Assembly (NCBI GenBank): GCA_037953625.1
Contig: CM075654.1
Location: 56,071,001 to 56,135,000, forward strand
DNA length: 64,000 nucleotides
From: Crotalaria pallida
Lineage: Eukaryota; Streptophyta; Magnoliopsida; Fabales; Fabaceae
Reading direction: 5' to 3'
Under the pieces are notes generated by a model. That model had not been told where the DNA came from and searched no databases. It worked only from the letters and a program-made list of their open reading frames with translations. The translations under genes and the position numbers were made by a program. Of the stretch, positions 1 to 11,954 are shown piece after piece. Position 1 is the first letter of the stretch. Each line of letters begins with the position of its first letter.

Positions 1-887
1 GTTGTTTGTGTAAGATGGTGAAAGTGATGTTTTGGCTGACCTCTGATATGAGGGGCACAAAATGAATTAAAGAACTGAGTGTTGACCTCTGACCTGAGGG
101 ACACATAATTTAAATATGGAAAAGTATAAGGGCCTCTGTTTTGAGGTGATAAATGTGTTGAATTAAAATTTTTCATTGGCCTCTGATTTGAGGTGATGTA
201 CTGAAATGAAATGAGTATGTGAAATGAATGAATTTAATAATGTGAAATGGATGTTGAAAAGGAATAATGAAAATGGGAATGTGAAATAAATAATGAGTAT
301 GGAGATAATGAAATGAGTATGGTGTGTAATATGTGAATATATGCTTATTTGCTAATTGTGTTTGACCTAGCGGGTTGTTATGTTTAGTTAGAAACTGCTT
401 TCTATTTCATGTGCAATGCTCACTCCCTTACAGTTTCAGGTACGGAGATTGAGGGTGCACAGCCCCCGGCCGAGCAGGAGTACTTTCCCTTACAGGGAGA
501 GTAGGGTGTTATGGGTTTAGAGTATATTATGAACTTAAGCCTCTTACACTATTTTGATGTAAAATTTGCTATTCATATTTTAAGTGAGGCTTAGGATGTT
601 TTATTTTGACAAAGTTATATGTGTTGGTTATGACACTCAAAACTAATATTTTTCCGCTATTACTCTGATAAATTATTGTACACTGATTTATATATGTAAA
701 TCTGAAGCCCTGCTGGCTATTGGATGTTTATTTGAAATTGATTATCACAGGTTAAAATTTTGGATTAGTCCGAAAAACAAACAAAACTCCGTCCGTTTGA
801 CGGTTGATTTTATTGAGATAAAAATGAATTTTTAAGTCCGTATATCTGATATAAGGGGAATTAAGGGTATAAATCCTAGGTGTTACA
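1..887 (+). mobile_element. Group A LTR, 3' part (5' end outside window)
   Basis: The segment ends in GGTGTTACA at 879-887, the usual 3' terminus of the LTRs here. No primer binding site follows, so it is a solo LTR or the 3' LTR of an element lying to the left. It matches, in reverse complement, the solo LTR at 53088-55556: both carry GGCCGAGCAGGAGTAC, the hairpin that follows it, and the CCGTCCGTTTGACGG hairpin near the end. Four copies of a short CCTC..GAGG hairpin lie at about 43-195. No coding sequence is seen. The putative TSD on the right is AATTT; the left copy is outside the window. Confidence 0.8.
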
Positions 888-2252
888 AATTTCATTTTCA
901 ATTGATTAAACCATCTTAGATACTCTTATTATTCTAAACCGAATAGGATTTGAGAAGATGATTTAACATTTCAAATCAAACACAGCATTCTTCACATAGA
1001 GCTTGTTCATCATCAAAACACAAGATAAAGAAATTATTTCTTCCTTTTTAATTATAAAACCGTGAGCTTCTCCTAGAAAAATTAACAAACTTTAATTTAT
1101 CTTCTCAACTTAATTAATTTACCAAATCATATATAGTTTCCTTCATCTTTTTACCCAAAACCGAATTGAAAGAAAATTAGTCAAAATACAATTTCAACAA
1201 ATCAATTTAATATGAGTTCCCAAGATATACTCATTCCTTTTTGTGTCACTTCATTGAAAAAAAGAATCCTAGTCTAAATAGTATGCATAGGCCGAATCTT
1301 GTTATGACAAAAATAAGGTTTTTTGTTCACTTTTTCAACATGCACTCATCAAGGTTCATGAATCAAATCAAGCACTTTAAAAATCCCTAAAAAGAAATCA
1401 CATGCATGTATGAAATCAATTATAATAGTATAAATCAAAGGTAAAAATCATTTTAAGTAGAAAATGCCAAAACCGTGACATGCATGGAAGAAAAGTTAAG
1501 CTTTTTGTTTGAAAACCACATACATGCCTCAAGATCAATATTTTTTTTTTCAAAATTAAAGCCAAGATTAAAGCTTTTTTTTTAAGATCAAGACTAAAAA
1601 TCAAAGTTTCGCCAAAATCAAATCAAAAATCAAACATTCCAACAACTTAAATCAACTTATCTAGGCATAAAGCTAACATGCAATGACCTAGATAAAATTA
1701 AAAAGCGTTAAGACCTATACTTTTTATTATGGCCGAAACATATAATTCATGATCTAATGTTTTTCAAGTTCATTTACTCTTAAAATTTCAAGATCAAGGC
1801 ATAAAGGAGACATGCAAAGGAAAATAAAGATCACAAGGCCATAAAATCAAACATGCAAGACTCAAGAACAAACCCTTTTAAAGATCAAGGCAAAGATCAA
1901 CCATAGATCAACACATACAAGTGAAAATCAAGACAAATAAATAACTTTAAGCACAACTTTTGTTAAAACCGTGACAAAGAAAACCATAAGTTAAAGATCT
2001 AAACTTTTTAGCATAGATTTTCAAGATCAACACTTAGAAATGGCATGCATGTAGTTTAAACTTCAAGATCACTTCAAAATTAATAACATGCATCACAAAC
2101 TTTTAAATTTAAACCAAGTTTATCATAAAGTCCTTTACACACAAAATTATTACACTCAAAACTTCTCAAAATTCAAACAACTACCTTAGATCTAAACTTA
2201 ACTTCAACTTCAAGATCTCTCTCTCTCCTCTTCTCCTAGGTTTTAGTTTCGG
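888..2252. other. AT-rich stretch without recognisable gene
   Basis: About 1.4 kb of AT-rich DNA with many dispersed short AAGATCAA-like words and a CT-rich run at 2214-2235. It shows no convincing reading frame, no LTR termini and no RNA gene. It is probably old, decayed transposon sequence, but nothing places it in a family. Confidence 0.5.
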
Positions 2253-5006
2253 TGTAACATCCTAAAACTTTATTTTAAATGAAATCATTATTAAAAACTT
2301 AGGAAAAATTGAAATAACGACTTAACGAATTTTGTTAGATAGGTGAGTGGTGAATATAAGTCCTAGGGGTGGTATAGAAGGCAATTGTGGCTTCGATCGA
2401 AATTAACTAAGCGAAATCGGGAGTTTAATCGGCGTTCTTAATGTTAGAAATCGACCGAAAAGAGAAAATTAGAAATTTATTATAGGATACTAAGAAAATA
2501 AATTCCACCGTTGGATATGAATTTTATGGGGTGAAGAAGCTTGCCTAAAAATTTGGACTCGATCCAACGGTTGACGAAAAAGTTATGGCGAATCGAAGGT
2601 TGGAAACCCAGATTTTCGCCCAGGCGCACGAGTCATGCGCTCAGGCGGGTGCACTGTTCATAGTGCACCAAGGCAGTGAAAAACCCGCCCAGGCGAGCGG
2701 ATGCGCGCACCAGCGCACCAGAAACGCGTGTTGGCGCGCCAAGCCCCATCTGACCGTATCAGCCATGCACCAGCTTGGTGCTGGTGCTGATCTCGCGCCC
2801 AGGCGAGCCTAGCATGCGCCCAGGCGCGTGGCGCAGATCAGGATGAATCTGGTCCGTTAATTCCAACTTGGTGGCTAAGTTTCTGTTTCCAGCCACACGA
2901 TTTTCTGGCTTGATGGAGAGAAAATAAAGCATTAAAAACATAAACACTTCACCACATTTCATCACCCCAACAAATCCATCATCTCCATCAAATTCTCTCC
3001 ACTCCAAGAACATCTCCACCACCAATCCATCATACACACTTGATTTTTGGGCACCTCAACCCAAAATCAAACAAAACCCATCAAGCTTGCTCCATGGATT
3101 TTGATTGAAGCTCATCCCTTTCTCCTCCTTGGTTCACACGATTCACTCCCTCCTTCCATTCTTCTTGCTTTGCAATTTTCACCATTGACTGGGTAAGCTA
3201 GCTTCATGCCATATATTAATCTCTTTTCCATTCCAATTTTCCTTAACTCATAGAAATTTTGTTCTAAACCCTTAGGGTTCTTGCACTCATGGTTATGTAG
3301 GGATTGTGTTTCATGCCTTCCAACTCAAACCAAGGCAAAGATAAGGATCATTCTTCTTGTGCTCTCTCAAATAGGGTTGTGTACCAACATTTCATCATTT
3401 CCTTATTGAGGTGGCAAGCTAGGCTTAGGAAATTCAAGTTCCCAAGATTCTGAGCTAGGGCTCACTAAGGTTCTATTTACTCTTTGCTAATTTAAGGTAA
3501 GGAGTGGGTTATAGTGAGTATTACCGTACTCTGGGGTTTAGTTTACAATATGCATATAATGGGTACTAAGATTTTTGTGTTAGTTTAGATTGATATGATA
3601 TAGAATAATTGTTAAAAATAGAATTTATGACTTAGGGAAATTATTTTGATGTTGATATGTTTCGTCTTGATATTTGGTAATTGTTGATAATTTGAATGCT
3701 TGATTTGTGAAATGACTGAGATATTATGTTGATTAGAATTCAAGGCAAAGAATGTCAATAATGAATAAAGTAAATAATAATGGAAGTGCAGCTGAATTGA
3801 GGATCGGTGCATTGATAGACTAGGTGCCCCTGCCGGGTGTATGAAATTCCCAAGGGCTACGTTCTCAACCAGGCATGAAATTCCCATTAGGTCCAAATTC
3901 CTGTTAGGCATCGATGCACCAAGACTCAATTCACTGCCAAAATAAAAGACATAAAATGTGTTGAGAATGTGAAAAGTGAATGAATTCAAATAACTGAATG
4001 TGTAATTGGAATGTGGAAAATTATATGATAGCATAGCTTAACAGGTGAAGCCTTTTGGGTGAGATAGAGACCTGGTTGAGCGAGAGACCCTTGGGTGTGC
4101 CAAAGTCCTGGTAGGAGGGTTATATTCCTAGTGATGCAAACCGGTTCTAACCGGGAGTGTTGTCCAGACGTGGTAAGTCGTGATCGCGCATGTGGTGCGA
4201 ACGCAATAAAGTCGTGACTGGAATACACTGAATGAGAAATGTGATTATAAATTGTGAAATGAGAATAAAGGGCATTATGAGATTAATGTATGAGAATAAA
4301 GAGATAAAGTTGACTTGAGAAGTTAATGAATACTTGAAAATGAATTGTGATACATTGACTCTTATTTATGATGTTGTGATTGAATTGTGGTATGTGTATG
4401 GCTTAGTGTTGCATTATGTCTTAATTGGAAACTGCCTCCCCATTTTATGTGTACTACTCACTCCTTACTATCACCACAAGTACTGAGGAAGAGTTTGCAC
4501 CTGATCAGGCCGAGCAGGAGTACTCTCCCTCACAGGGAGAGTAGGTTACCTTTATCTATGTAGGACATGGGAATGTCCTGGGCCCAGTAATCTGATGTGA
4601 ATCATTTTTGTTGTATATATAATGTAAATAGCTTTTTTGGGGCCCAGGACGACTCCTTTTGGGAAGGGGTCTTATTTTGGGGAAAAACTGTTTTCCAAAA
4701 CTTGTTTATATTCCGCTTAACTCTGATGCTTATACTCTGATGTCTCATACTGTGGTATCTTGATGTGTGCACGATGTGGCACTAGATGATATATATATAT
4801 ATGTGTGTGTGTAAATAGCCCTGCTGGCTTTGAAATTTGAATGATGTTGTTTATCAGGTTGCAGGTAAACCGGAATTTTTGGGAAAGTCCTAAAAACAAA
4901 CGAAACTCCGTCCGTTTGACGGGAGATTTTTATGAATTAAAAAGAAAATTTTAAATTCACTATTTTAATTAAGGGTATAAAAGGGTAAATAAACTTAGGT
5001 GTTACA
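2253..5006 (+). mobile_element. Group B 5' LTR
   Basis: The LTR starts TGTAACATCC and ends GGTGTTACA, directly before the primer binding site, and is 2754 bp long. It shares long blocks with the LTR at 45585-49219 (for example around 2400-2520). The 2616-2830 region is rich in GCGCC-CA-GGCGC-type inverted repeats. A perfect 10-bp stem with 3-nt loop lies at 4521-4543, after the conserved GGCCGAGCAGG. A splice-donor-like AAGGTAAGG occurs near 3495. No LTR-encoded ORF like that of group C is evident. Confidence 0.88.
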
Positions 5007-5010
5007 TTTA

Positions 5011-5022
5011 TGGTATCAGAGC
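5011..5022 (+). other. Primer binding site, initiator-Met tRNA type
   Basis: TGGTATCAGAGC lies 4 bp after the LTR end. It is complementary to the 3' end of plant initiator methionine tRNA, the usual primer for Ty3/gypsy and Ty1/copia elements in plants. It primes minus-strand DNA synthesis. Confidence 0.9.
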
Positions 5023-5183
5023 AGTTTCCCTCGGCCTTTGGAGTTATGAGCTACTCCATTGATTACTCACCGAGCGAGTAGTCGATAATTATAGTTTAGA
5101 GTCTAGAGTTTATTGATAGGATGATTAAATTATTAACTATGCTATTAAGCATTAATTGTCGGCCTTGTGCATGACTAAACAGA

Positions 5184-8100
5184 ATGGCTGGTAGACGGAT
5201 CGATAATGACGGGATCCGAGCTATTCTGGAGCAGATGGTGCAAATGCAACAGAATCAGGGGAACAACATCGCAGCAGCAGCTGCAGCAGCAGCAACAGCA
5301 ACAGCGGCTGCCATGATTCCTCAACCCCCAGCTCCAGTGGCTATCGATTGGTTGGCGCGGTTCAGAAAGAACGATCCGCAGAAGTTCGAAGGTGGTTTCA
5401 ATCCCGATGGGGCACAGCTATGGTTGCAAGAGATCGAGAAGATTCTTAATACTATGGCACCACCGGAGGAACAGAAGGTTCTGCTAGCACAGTACATGCT
5501 TACTAGTGAAGCGGAACATTGGTGGCAACAAATGCGGAGGGGTCTGGAGGCTAACAATCAGGCGATCACTTCGCAGTTGTTCAAGGACCGTTTTCTGGGC
5601 AAATACTTTCCTGAAGATGTTCGGAGAGAGAAGGAGATAACTTTTCTGCAGCTCGTGCAAGGGAAGATGAGTGTCAGTGAATATGCTGCTAGGTTTGAGG
5701 ACTTGATCCGGTATGCAGGAAGTTACAGGGATGCAGATGAAAGGACCAAATGCATCAAGTTCGAGACCGGACTTCGTTCTGAGATCAAAATGGCTTTTGA
5801 GTATCAGAACATCTCTAACCTGTCTCAGTTGATAAACATGACTAGCACTTATGAAAAGAGTCGCAAGCAGCATGCAGCTGAGAAACGTGGCAAAAATGTT
5901 CAGAAGACTGGAGGTCCTATCAGGGGCAAGGGTTCGGTGCAGCGACCAGGTCCTTACTCCCAGCCTAGATCAGGCCCGATAGTGAGTACCTATGGTTTTA
6001 TTCCGACTTGTCCACATTGTGGCAGGCAGCATAGGGGAGATTGCTGGAAGTTGGATCCGAGCAAGAGGGTTGTGATCTGTTTCAGATGTGGTCAGCCAGG
6101 TCACATGAGCATGAATTGTCCTAAAAATGCAGTTAAGAAGGAGGTGAATGTGGCTAAGGTTCAGAGAGCTGGAGACAATCGGGTGACTCAGAAGGGCAAG
6201 GTGTATACACTGGATGGCGAGGAGGTTACTGATGCTGATGAACTGATTAGAGGTATCGGCTATGTTAATAATGTTCCTTGTAGTATTCTCTTTGATTGTG
6301 GGGCTACCCATTCATTTATTTATGTCGATTGCATGAAGAAGTTAAGGTTATCTGCAATAGAAATGCCTTATAAATTATCTGTCTCTACACCTACAAATTC
6401 TTCTGTTGTCACATCAACTATGTGTTTGGATTGCCCACTTCGAGTATTGGAGCGGGAATTCAAAGTGAATCTAATCTGTTTGCCTCTAACTAAGCTTGAC
6501 ATCATTCTGGGCATGGACTGGATGTCTCGGCACCATGTTCTGATTGACTGTCATCAGAAATCAATTACTATCAGCGATCTATCTTTATCTGCCTTGGAAA
6601 TGAATGAGGATGCAGAGATCAGTCAGATTCCGATAGTTTGCGAGTTTCAAGAAGTCTTTCCCGCAGAGATTCCTGGATTACCGCCGAACAGAGAAGTGGA
6701 GTTTAGTATTGATCTGATGCCTGGTGCCGGTCCTATTTCTATAGCCCCGTACCGGATGGCACCTCCGGAGTTAGAAGAGTTGAAAAAGCAGATAGAGGAG
6801 CTTTTGGCTAAGGGTTTGATTAGACCAAGCGTGTCACCTTGTGGAGCTCCGATTCTTTTTGTTAAAAAGAAGGACGGAAGTCTCCGAATGTGCATCGATT
6901 ATAGGCAGTTGAATGCGGTGACAGTTAAAAACAAGTATCCTCTCCCTCGCATCGATGATTTGCTGGACCAATTGCGAGGAGCAGCTGTGTTTTCTAAGAT
7001 TGACCTTCGATCGGGATACCATCAAATCCGTATCCGAGAGGAGGACATTCCTAAAACGGCGTTCATGTCGAGATATGGGCATTTTGAATATGTTGTTATG
7101 TCCTTTGGTCTCACTAATGCTCCGGCCATCTTCATGGATTATATGAACAGGATATTCAGGCCGTACTTGGATTCTTTCGTCATAGTATTCATTGACGACA
7201 TCCTCATCTATTCTAAGAGTCCAAGTGAGCATGCTGAGCATCTGAGAATAGTGCTGCAAATTCTCAAATCCAAACAGCTTTATGCAAAGCTTTCTAAGTG
7301 TAGTTTCTGGTTGAATGAAGTGCAGTTTCTGGGGCATGTCATTTCCGAGAAGGGTGTTGCTGTCAATCCTTCTAAGGTGGAAGCGGTACTTAAGTGGGAG
7401 AGACCTAAGTCCATTACTGAGATCAGAAGTTTTCTTGGTATGGCTGGGTATTATCGGAGGTTCATTGAGGGGTTTTCTAAATTGGCTCTTCGTTTGACGA
7501 CTCTTACACGGAAAGGTGTTCCGTTTGAGTGGTCCCCGGAATGTGAAAGTAGTTTCCAAGAGTTGAAGAGGCGGTTGACTAGTTCTCCAGTGTTAATTTT
7601 GCCGGACCCGACTCAATCCTTCGTGGTGTATTGTGATGCTTCTAAACAAGGGTTGGGTTGTGTGTTGATGCAGCAAGGGCAAGTCATAGCTTATGCATCC
7701 AGACAATTGAGGCAACATGAACAGAACTATCCCACTCATGATCTTGAGTTGGCGGCAGTGGTTTTTGCTTTGAAAATCTGGAGGCATTATTTATATGGTT
7801 CAAAGTTCGAAGTCTTTAGCGATCATAAAAGTCTTTGCTATCTCTTCGATCAAAAAGAGTTGAATATGAGACAGAGGAGGTGGATGGAATTTCTGAAAGA
7901 CTATGACTTCGATCTTCAGTATCATCCGGGAAAAGCCAATGTGGTGGTCGATGCACTAAGTCGTAAGACTTTGCATGTCAGCAATCTGATGGTGAAAGAG
8001 ATGCAGTTGATTCAAGAGTTTAGTGACCTTAACTTGAACATGCAAGTGAAAGAGAAGAGCATCGTTCTTGAAATGTTAAGGGTTACTAATGACTTGGTTG

Positions 8101-9575
8101 GTCTTATTATAGAAAGGCAAGCCGATGATGTAGAGCTGCAAAAGTTGTTAGAAGGGGCATCGGGCAATGAAGAGCCCGACTTTGTGAAGGGTTCTGATGG
8201 CATTATCCGATTTAGGGGTCGGATATGTGTTCCTATGGATTTTGAAGTTAGAAGAGATATCCTATGGGAAGCGCATCGAACCAAGATGAATTTCCATCCT
8301 GGTGCAACAAAGATGTACCAAGATTTGAAAAGGATTTATTGGTGGCCGAAGTTGAAAACCGATGTGGCCGATCACGTGTCTCATTGCCTAACTTGTCAGA
8401 AAGTTAAGATTGAGCATCAAAAGCCTGGTGGTCCTTTGCGATCACTTGATATTCCGGAGTGGAAATGGGACAGTATAGCTATGGACTTTGTGACGGGTTT
8501 ACCAAGGACTGCTGGAGGATGTGATGCAGTTTGGGTGGTTGTGGACCATCTTACAAAGTGTGCTCATTTCATTCCTATCCACAAGAAATATACTCTAGAG
8601 AAGTTGACTCAGTTGTATATCAGGGACATAGTCAAGTTGCATGGTGTTCCTACCAGTATTGTATCCGATCGTGATCCGAGATTTCTCTCTAGATTTTGGC
8701 AGAGTCTTCAGGAGGCATTGGGTACTAAGCTGAAATTTAGTACGGCTTACCATCCGCAGACAGACGGACAATCTGAGCGTACTATCCAGACACTTGAGGA
8801 TTTGCTGAGAGCATGTGTTCTGGAGCAAGCTGGTAGTTGGGAGCAGTTACTGTCGTTGATGGAGTTTACTTACAACAACAGTTTTCACTCTAGTATCGGT
8901 ATGGCACCATTTGAGGCTCTCTACGGAAGGAAATGTAGAACGCCTTTGTGTTGGTTCCAGATAGGTGAAAATCTGTCGACGGGTCCTGACATTGTGAAAG
9001 AAACAACGGAGAAGGTCACAATGATCAAGAATAAGATGAAAACTTCACAGGATCACCAAAAGAGTTATGCAGATAGGCGAAGGAGACCTTTGGAGTTCGA
9101 TGTTGGGAATCATGTGTTCCTAAGAGTGTCTCCAATCACAGGAATTGGTAGGGCGATCAAATCCAGGAAACTAACTCCTCGGTTTGTTGGGCCTTATGAG
9201 ATTCTGGAGAAAGTCGGCCCAGTGGCGTACAGGATTGCATTACCCCCTCATTTGGCAAGGCTTCATGACGTGTTTCATGTTTCACAACTAAGGAAATACG
9301 TCCATGATCCTTCGCATGTGGTTACCTTAGAGGATTTGCCTTTGAAGGAGAATTTGACTTTCGAAGTTCTGCCAGTTCGAATTGAAGACAGGCAGGTGAA
9401 GCAGCTCAGAGGCAAGGAAATCTCTTTGGTAAAAGTCATTTGGATCAGGAACAACGTGGAAGAGGCTACATGGGAATTGGAGGACAAGATCAGGCAGTCT
9501 CATCCACAATTGTTCGACGAATTTCGAGGACGAAATTCAGGTAAGTGGGAGAGAATTGTAACATCCTATAATTGA
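5184..9575 (+). CDS. Gag-Pol polyprotein of a Ty3/gypsy chromovirus, uninterrupted
   Basis: A single 1463-residue frame with no stop or shift. Order: alanine-rich N-terminus; retrotransposon gag domain (about 90-200); two zinc-binding segments (CPHCGRQHRGDC near 275; CCHC knuckle CFRCGQPGHMSMNC near 298); aspartic protease with D-C-G-A at 371-374 where the usual motif is D-S/T-G-A; reverse transcriptase with FIDD at 669-672; RNase H (YCDASKQGLG near 815); integrase with an HHCC segment near 1030-1075 and catalytic D1101, D1162, E1198 (D-x35-E); and a C-terminal chromodomain ending in WELEDKIRQSHPQLF. The start follows AAACAGA and precedes the gag domain. The frame runs to the purine tract and overlaps the first bases of the next LTR. 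The cysteine in the protease motif is odd and may impair processing. Confidence 0.93.
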   Translation: MAGRRIDNDGIRAILEQMVQMQQNQGNNIAAAAAAAATATAAAMIPQPPAPVAIDWLARFRKNDPQKFEGGFNPDGAQLWLQEIEKILNTMAPPEEQKVLLAQYMLTSEAEHWWQQMRRGLEANNQAITSQLFKDRFLGKYFPEDVRREKEITFLQLVQGKMSVSEYAARFEDLIRYAGSYRDADERTKCIKFETGLRSEIKMAFEYQNISNLSQLINMTSTYEKSRKQHAAEKRGKNVQKTGGPIRGKGSVQRPGPYSQPRSGPIVSTYGFIPTCPHCGRQHRGDCWKLDPSKRVVICFRCGQPGHMSMNCPKNAVKKEVNVAKVQRAGDNRVTQKGKVYTLDGEEVTDADELIRGIGYVNNVPCSILFDCGATHSFIYVDCMKKLRLSAIEMPYKLSVSTPTNSSVVTSTMCLDCPLRVLEREFKVNLICLPLTKLDIILGMDWMSRHHVLIDCHQKSITISDLSLSALEMNEDAEISQIPIVCEFQEVFPAEIPGLPPNREVEFSIDLMPGAGPISIAPYRMAPPELEELKKQIEELLAKGLIRPSVSPCGAPILFVKKKDGSLRMCIDYRQLNAVTVKNKYPLPRIDDLLDQLRGAAVFSKIDLRSGYHQIRIREEDIPKTAFMSRYGHFEYVVMSFGLTNAPAIFMDYMNRIFRPYLDSFVIVFIDDILIYSKSPSEHAEHLRIVLQILKSKQLYAKLSKCSFWLNEVQFLGHVISEKGVAVNPSKVEAVLKWERPKSITEIRSFLGMAGYYRRFIEGFSKLALRLTTLTRKGVPFEWSPECESSFQELKRRLTSSPVLILPDPTQSFVVYCDASKQGLGCVLMQQGQVIAYASRQLRQHEQNYPTHDLELAAVVFALKIWRHYLYGSKFEVFSDHKSLCYLFDQKELNMRQRRWMEFLKDYDFDLQYHPGKANVVVDALSRKTLHVSNLMVKEMQLIQEFSDLNLNMQVKEKSIVLEMLRVTNDLVGLIIERQADDVELQKLLEGASGNEEPDFVKGSDGIIRFRGRICVPMDFEVRRDILWEAHRTKMNFHPGATKMYQDLKRIYWWPKLKTDVADHVSHCLTCQKVKIEHQKPGGPLRSLDIPEWKWDSIAMDFVTGLPRTAGGCDAVWVVVDHLTKCAHFIPIHKKYTLEKLTQLYIRDIVKLHGVPTSIVSDRDPRFLSRFWQSLQEALGTKLKFSTAYHPQTDGQSERTIQTLEDLLRACVLEQAGSWEQLLSLMEFTYNNSFHSSIGMAPFEALYGRKCRTPLCWFQIGENLSTGPDIVKETTEKVTMIKNKMKTSQDHQKSYADRRRRPLEFDVGNHVFLRVSPITGIGRAIKSRKLTPRFVGPYEILEKVGPVAYRIALPPHLARLHDVFHVSQLRKYVHDPSHVVTLEDLPLKENLTFEVLPVRIEDRQVKQLRGKEISLVKVIWIRNNVEEATWELEDKIRQSHPQLFDEFRGRNSGKWERIVTSYN
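9543..9555 (+). other. Polypurine tract before LTR
   Basis: AAGTGGGAGAGAA ends one base before the LTR start TGTAAC. It corresponds to AAGTGGGGAG before the 3' LTR of the element at 58186-62519. It is the expected plus-strand primer of reverse transcription. Confidence 0.8.
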
Positions 9576-10038
9576 TTAATTGTTTGTATGTCTTGGGTGA
9601 TCCAAAATGTGTTGTGGACCGTGTATATGTTTTGTTTTGTAGGTAATTTGATTTGGTTTATTTGAGTTGTGAGAATGTGTTTATGATTTTACACAACTGG
9701 AGTTTTTGAGAGAATTTGAAATAAAAAGAGTTTTTGAGTTGTTTTGGATTTTTATTGATTTCTTTGCTGCCCAAGTTTATTTAAAGTTGTTTATAATTTC
9801 TAAAATTGAGTTTATGCGACTCAAAGTTTGGTTTTCAAAAGGTACTTGATTTTAAGAAAACCCGGATTGAAACCGGTGAATTTTTCGGTGTTTTTGAAAT
9901 CGGTTAAGGTGCTATCCAAACGGACCAGCCACCTAACCATTTGATTTAAATTGTTTTATTTGGTGTTTTCAAAATGATTTTGGAATGTTTACAGAACTAA
10001 GAAATCACTGCTACAGAATTGCAAAAAAGTAGCCGGAT

Positions 10039-10345
10039 ATTAATCCCGGTTCCGTTTCGGAACTGGGATTAATAGACAAATGATAGTTAAAAAATACCAT
10101 GAATTTATTGATCCCGGTTATAAAAAACACGGAACTGGGATCAATGTTATATCATATATAATTTTTTATCTTTTAAAAATTAAAAATAAAACCAACGTTA
10201 TTTATCCCGTTGTTTTATTCAATTGGGATAAATAATAAAAACACGGAACCGGGATCAATGTTATAACATAATTTTTTTTTTACTTTTAAAAAATTAAAAA
10301 TCCCACAAACATTATTTATCCCATCATTTTACTTCAACTGGGATG
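10039..10345. repeat. Left subterminal repeats of the CACTA element
   Basis: Several inverted copies of AATCCCGGTTCCG form fold-back pairs (for example 10039-10074 and 10110-10146). In CACTA elements such repeats bind the element's accessory DNA-binding protein. Later copies are degenerate (TTATCCC...GGGATAA). Confidence 0.75.
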
Positions 10346-10399
10346 AATAAATTGATTATTTTGGTGCACACAAGGGAAAACCTAATTTCTCTTCTTGTT

Positions 10400-10735
10400 C
10401 CTTGGGTGAGCCGTCGTCCCCATCCCCTCTTGTCTCCCTCTCTCTTCGTTTCCTTCTCCCTCCGTCAACCCCCATTCACCTCGCCGATCGTCCTTCTCCC
10501 TTGTGCCGCCGATATCGCGCCACCGTTCCTCCCAATCGGTCATGGCCTTCGCTTCACAACGCACCCAGCCAGCAGTCCCACCCGTTCATTCTCGTTCGTT
10601 CTTCGTTCGCCCACCGCTCGATCTCGCTCTTCCTGATCTTCCTCTCACCCTCCTTGATCTTCTTGGTGATCAGCCGCTACTGGTGTTGGCTCATGGACTG
10701 ACTACTCACAGAATCTCCAAGTGAGTCTAGCTATT
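10400..10735 (+). other. C-rich exon-like segment inside the CACTA
   Basis: A pyrimidine-rich segment of markedly higher GC than its surroundings, ending in CTCCAAGTGAGT, which resembles an exon/intron border. It could be a 5' leader or first exon captured from a third gene, or the element's own leader. Three overlapping frames are open, none with a recognisable domain. I cannot name the source. Confidence 0.3.
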
Positions 10736-11954
10736 CAATTTCTTCCATCACTGTTCTGTTCTTACATACTGGTTTTGAATTCTTTCTTTTTGCACACTGC
10801 ATATTTGACTTCTTCCATTATTGTTTTGTTTTTTTTCCTTTTTATTGATACATTTATTTTCTTTTGTGCATTTTGGTGATACATCCGGTGTTCATTTTGT
10901 GAGATTAGTTCCTACATTTCAATTTTGTGCATTTTATGAGATTAGTTGCTACACTCGAGTTCTGTTTTTCTTTCTTTTTTTTTTCTTTTTATTGATACAT
11001 CTGGCGTTCAATTTTGTGAGATTAGTTTTTGTTCTAGTAAGCATATATATGAGAATGAAGGTTTGGAGAGAATTGAATATATTTCAGCTTTGATAATTCC
11101 ACTACAATAACAGAAGATCTGCTATAAGCTATTCACTCTAGGTGATATTCTACCGAGCAGTGTATAAAATTAACCGAATACCTTTCTATTGAAAAAATAT
11201 CATGAAAGAGGAAAATAAGATGAGTCCAAATGCTTTACAAGATGTGTTAGAGAGAATCAGAGCAAGAAACACCTTCAAATTACTCATACATTGAATATTT
11301 GACAAATACACTCCCTGATGCTAGTTAAAATACATTAACCTTTTATCACACCGAATCCAAAAGGTCTTTTTCTATGTGAAGAAAGTTTTTTTCTCTCATA
11401 ATACAATACATCAATCGGAGATGCCATAGGATATCAAACATTAGTCAACTTCTCCCTTGTACTTCTCTGAGATCATAATCCTTTGTTCTTTTTCCCTTCA
11501 TTGGGTTAGTGATTGGAAGGCACAATTACATTGGTCTTGAAGTGTTTAAAGGTTGTATTGGGATATATATACTTGCATTGTTTTGAAGAGTTGAAATTTA
11601 TTAGAAGATGTAAATTTATTGAATGTGTGTTGGTAATTAGTATATTGAAAATGTTCAAACCAGAGATTAATTTCTGTAGAAATGATTGGAGGGTCCGGAG
11701 GTATTTTTATTCATTTTAAGGAGTTAAATCCTTTTTTTTCCATTCTTGGTACTGTGACGAAGTGACTCTTACCAAGTAGCAAGCAAGTAGTCCCCTGAAT
11801 TTATCCATTGCTCCCACCGGTGAATCTCGCCTTTTGCCTGCTGTTAAACTTTTGTTCTGATTGGAACATCTATAACCATAGCTAACTAGAAGCTTTAAAA
11901 AATAATGTTTTAATCTTGTAGTTTTATCTTTAGGCTGACTCTTATTTCCTACAG

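Noticed and set aside
435..505. A conserved spliced mini-peptide in group A/B LTRs (frame with PAEQEYFPLQGE in the copies at 1-887 and 53088, AEQEYSPSQGE at 4510)
   Set aside because: The most conserved part, GGCCGAGCAGG, is invariant at nucleotide level without silent changes, and the hairpin overlapping it explains the conservation better than coding.
5011..5022. tRNA gene at the TGGTATCAGAGC sites
   Set aside because: Only the 3' complementary segment is present at each site; these are primer binding sites, and no cloverleaf sequence surrounds them.
11099..11115. CACTACAATAACAG as a nested CACTA terminus inside the first CACTA element
   Set aside because: No inverted partner, no subterminal repeats and no target duplication were found near it.
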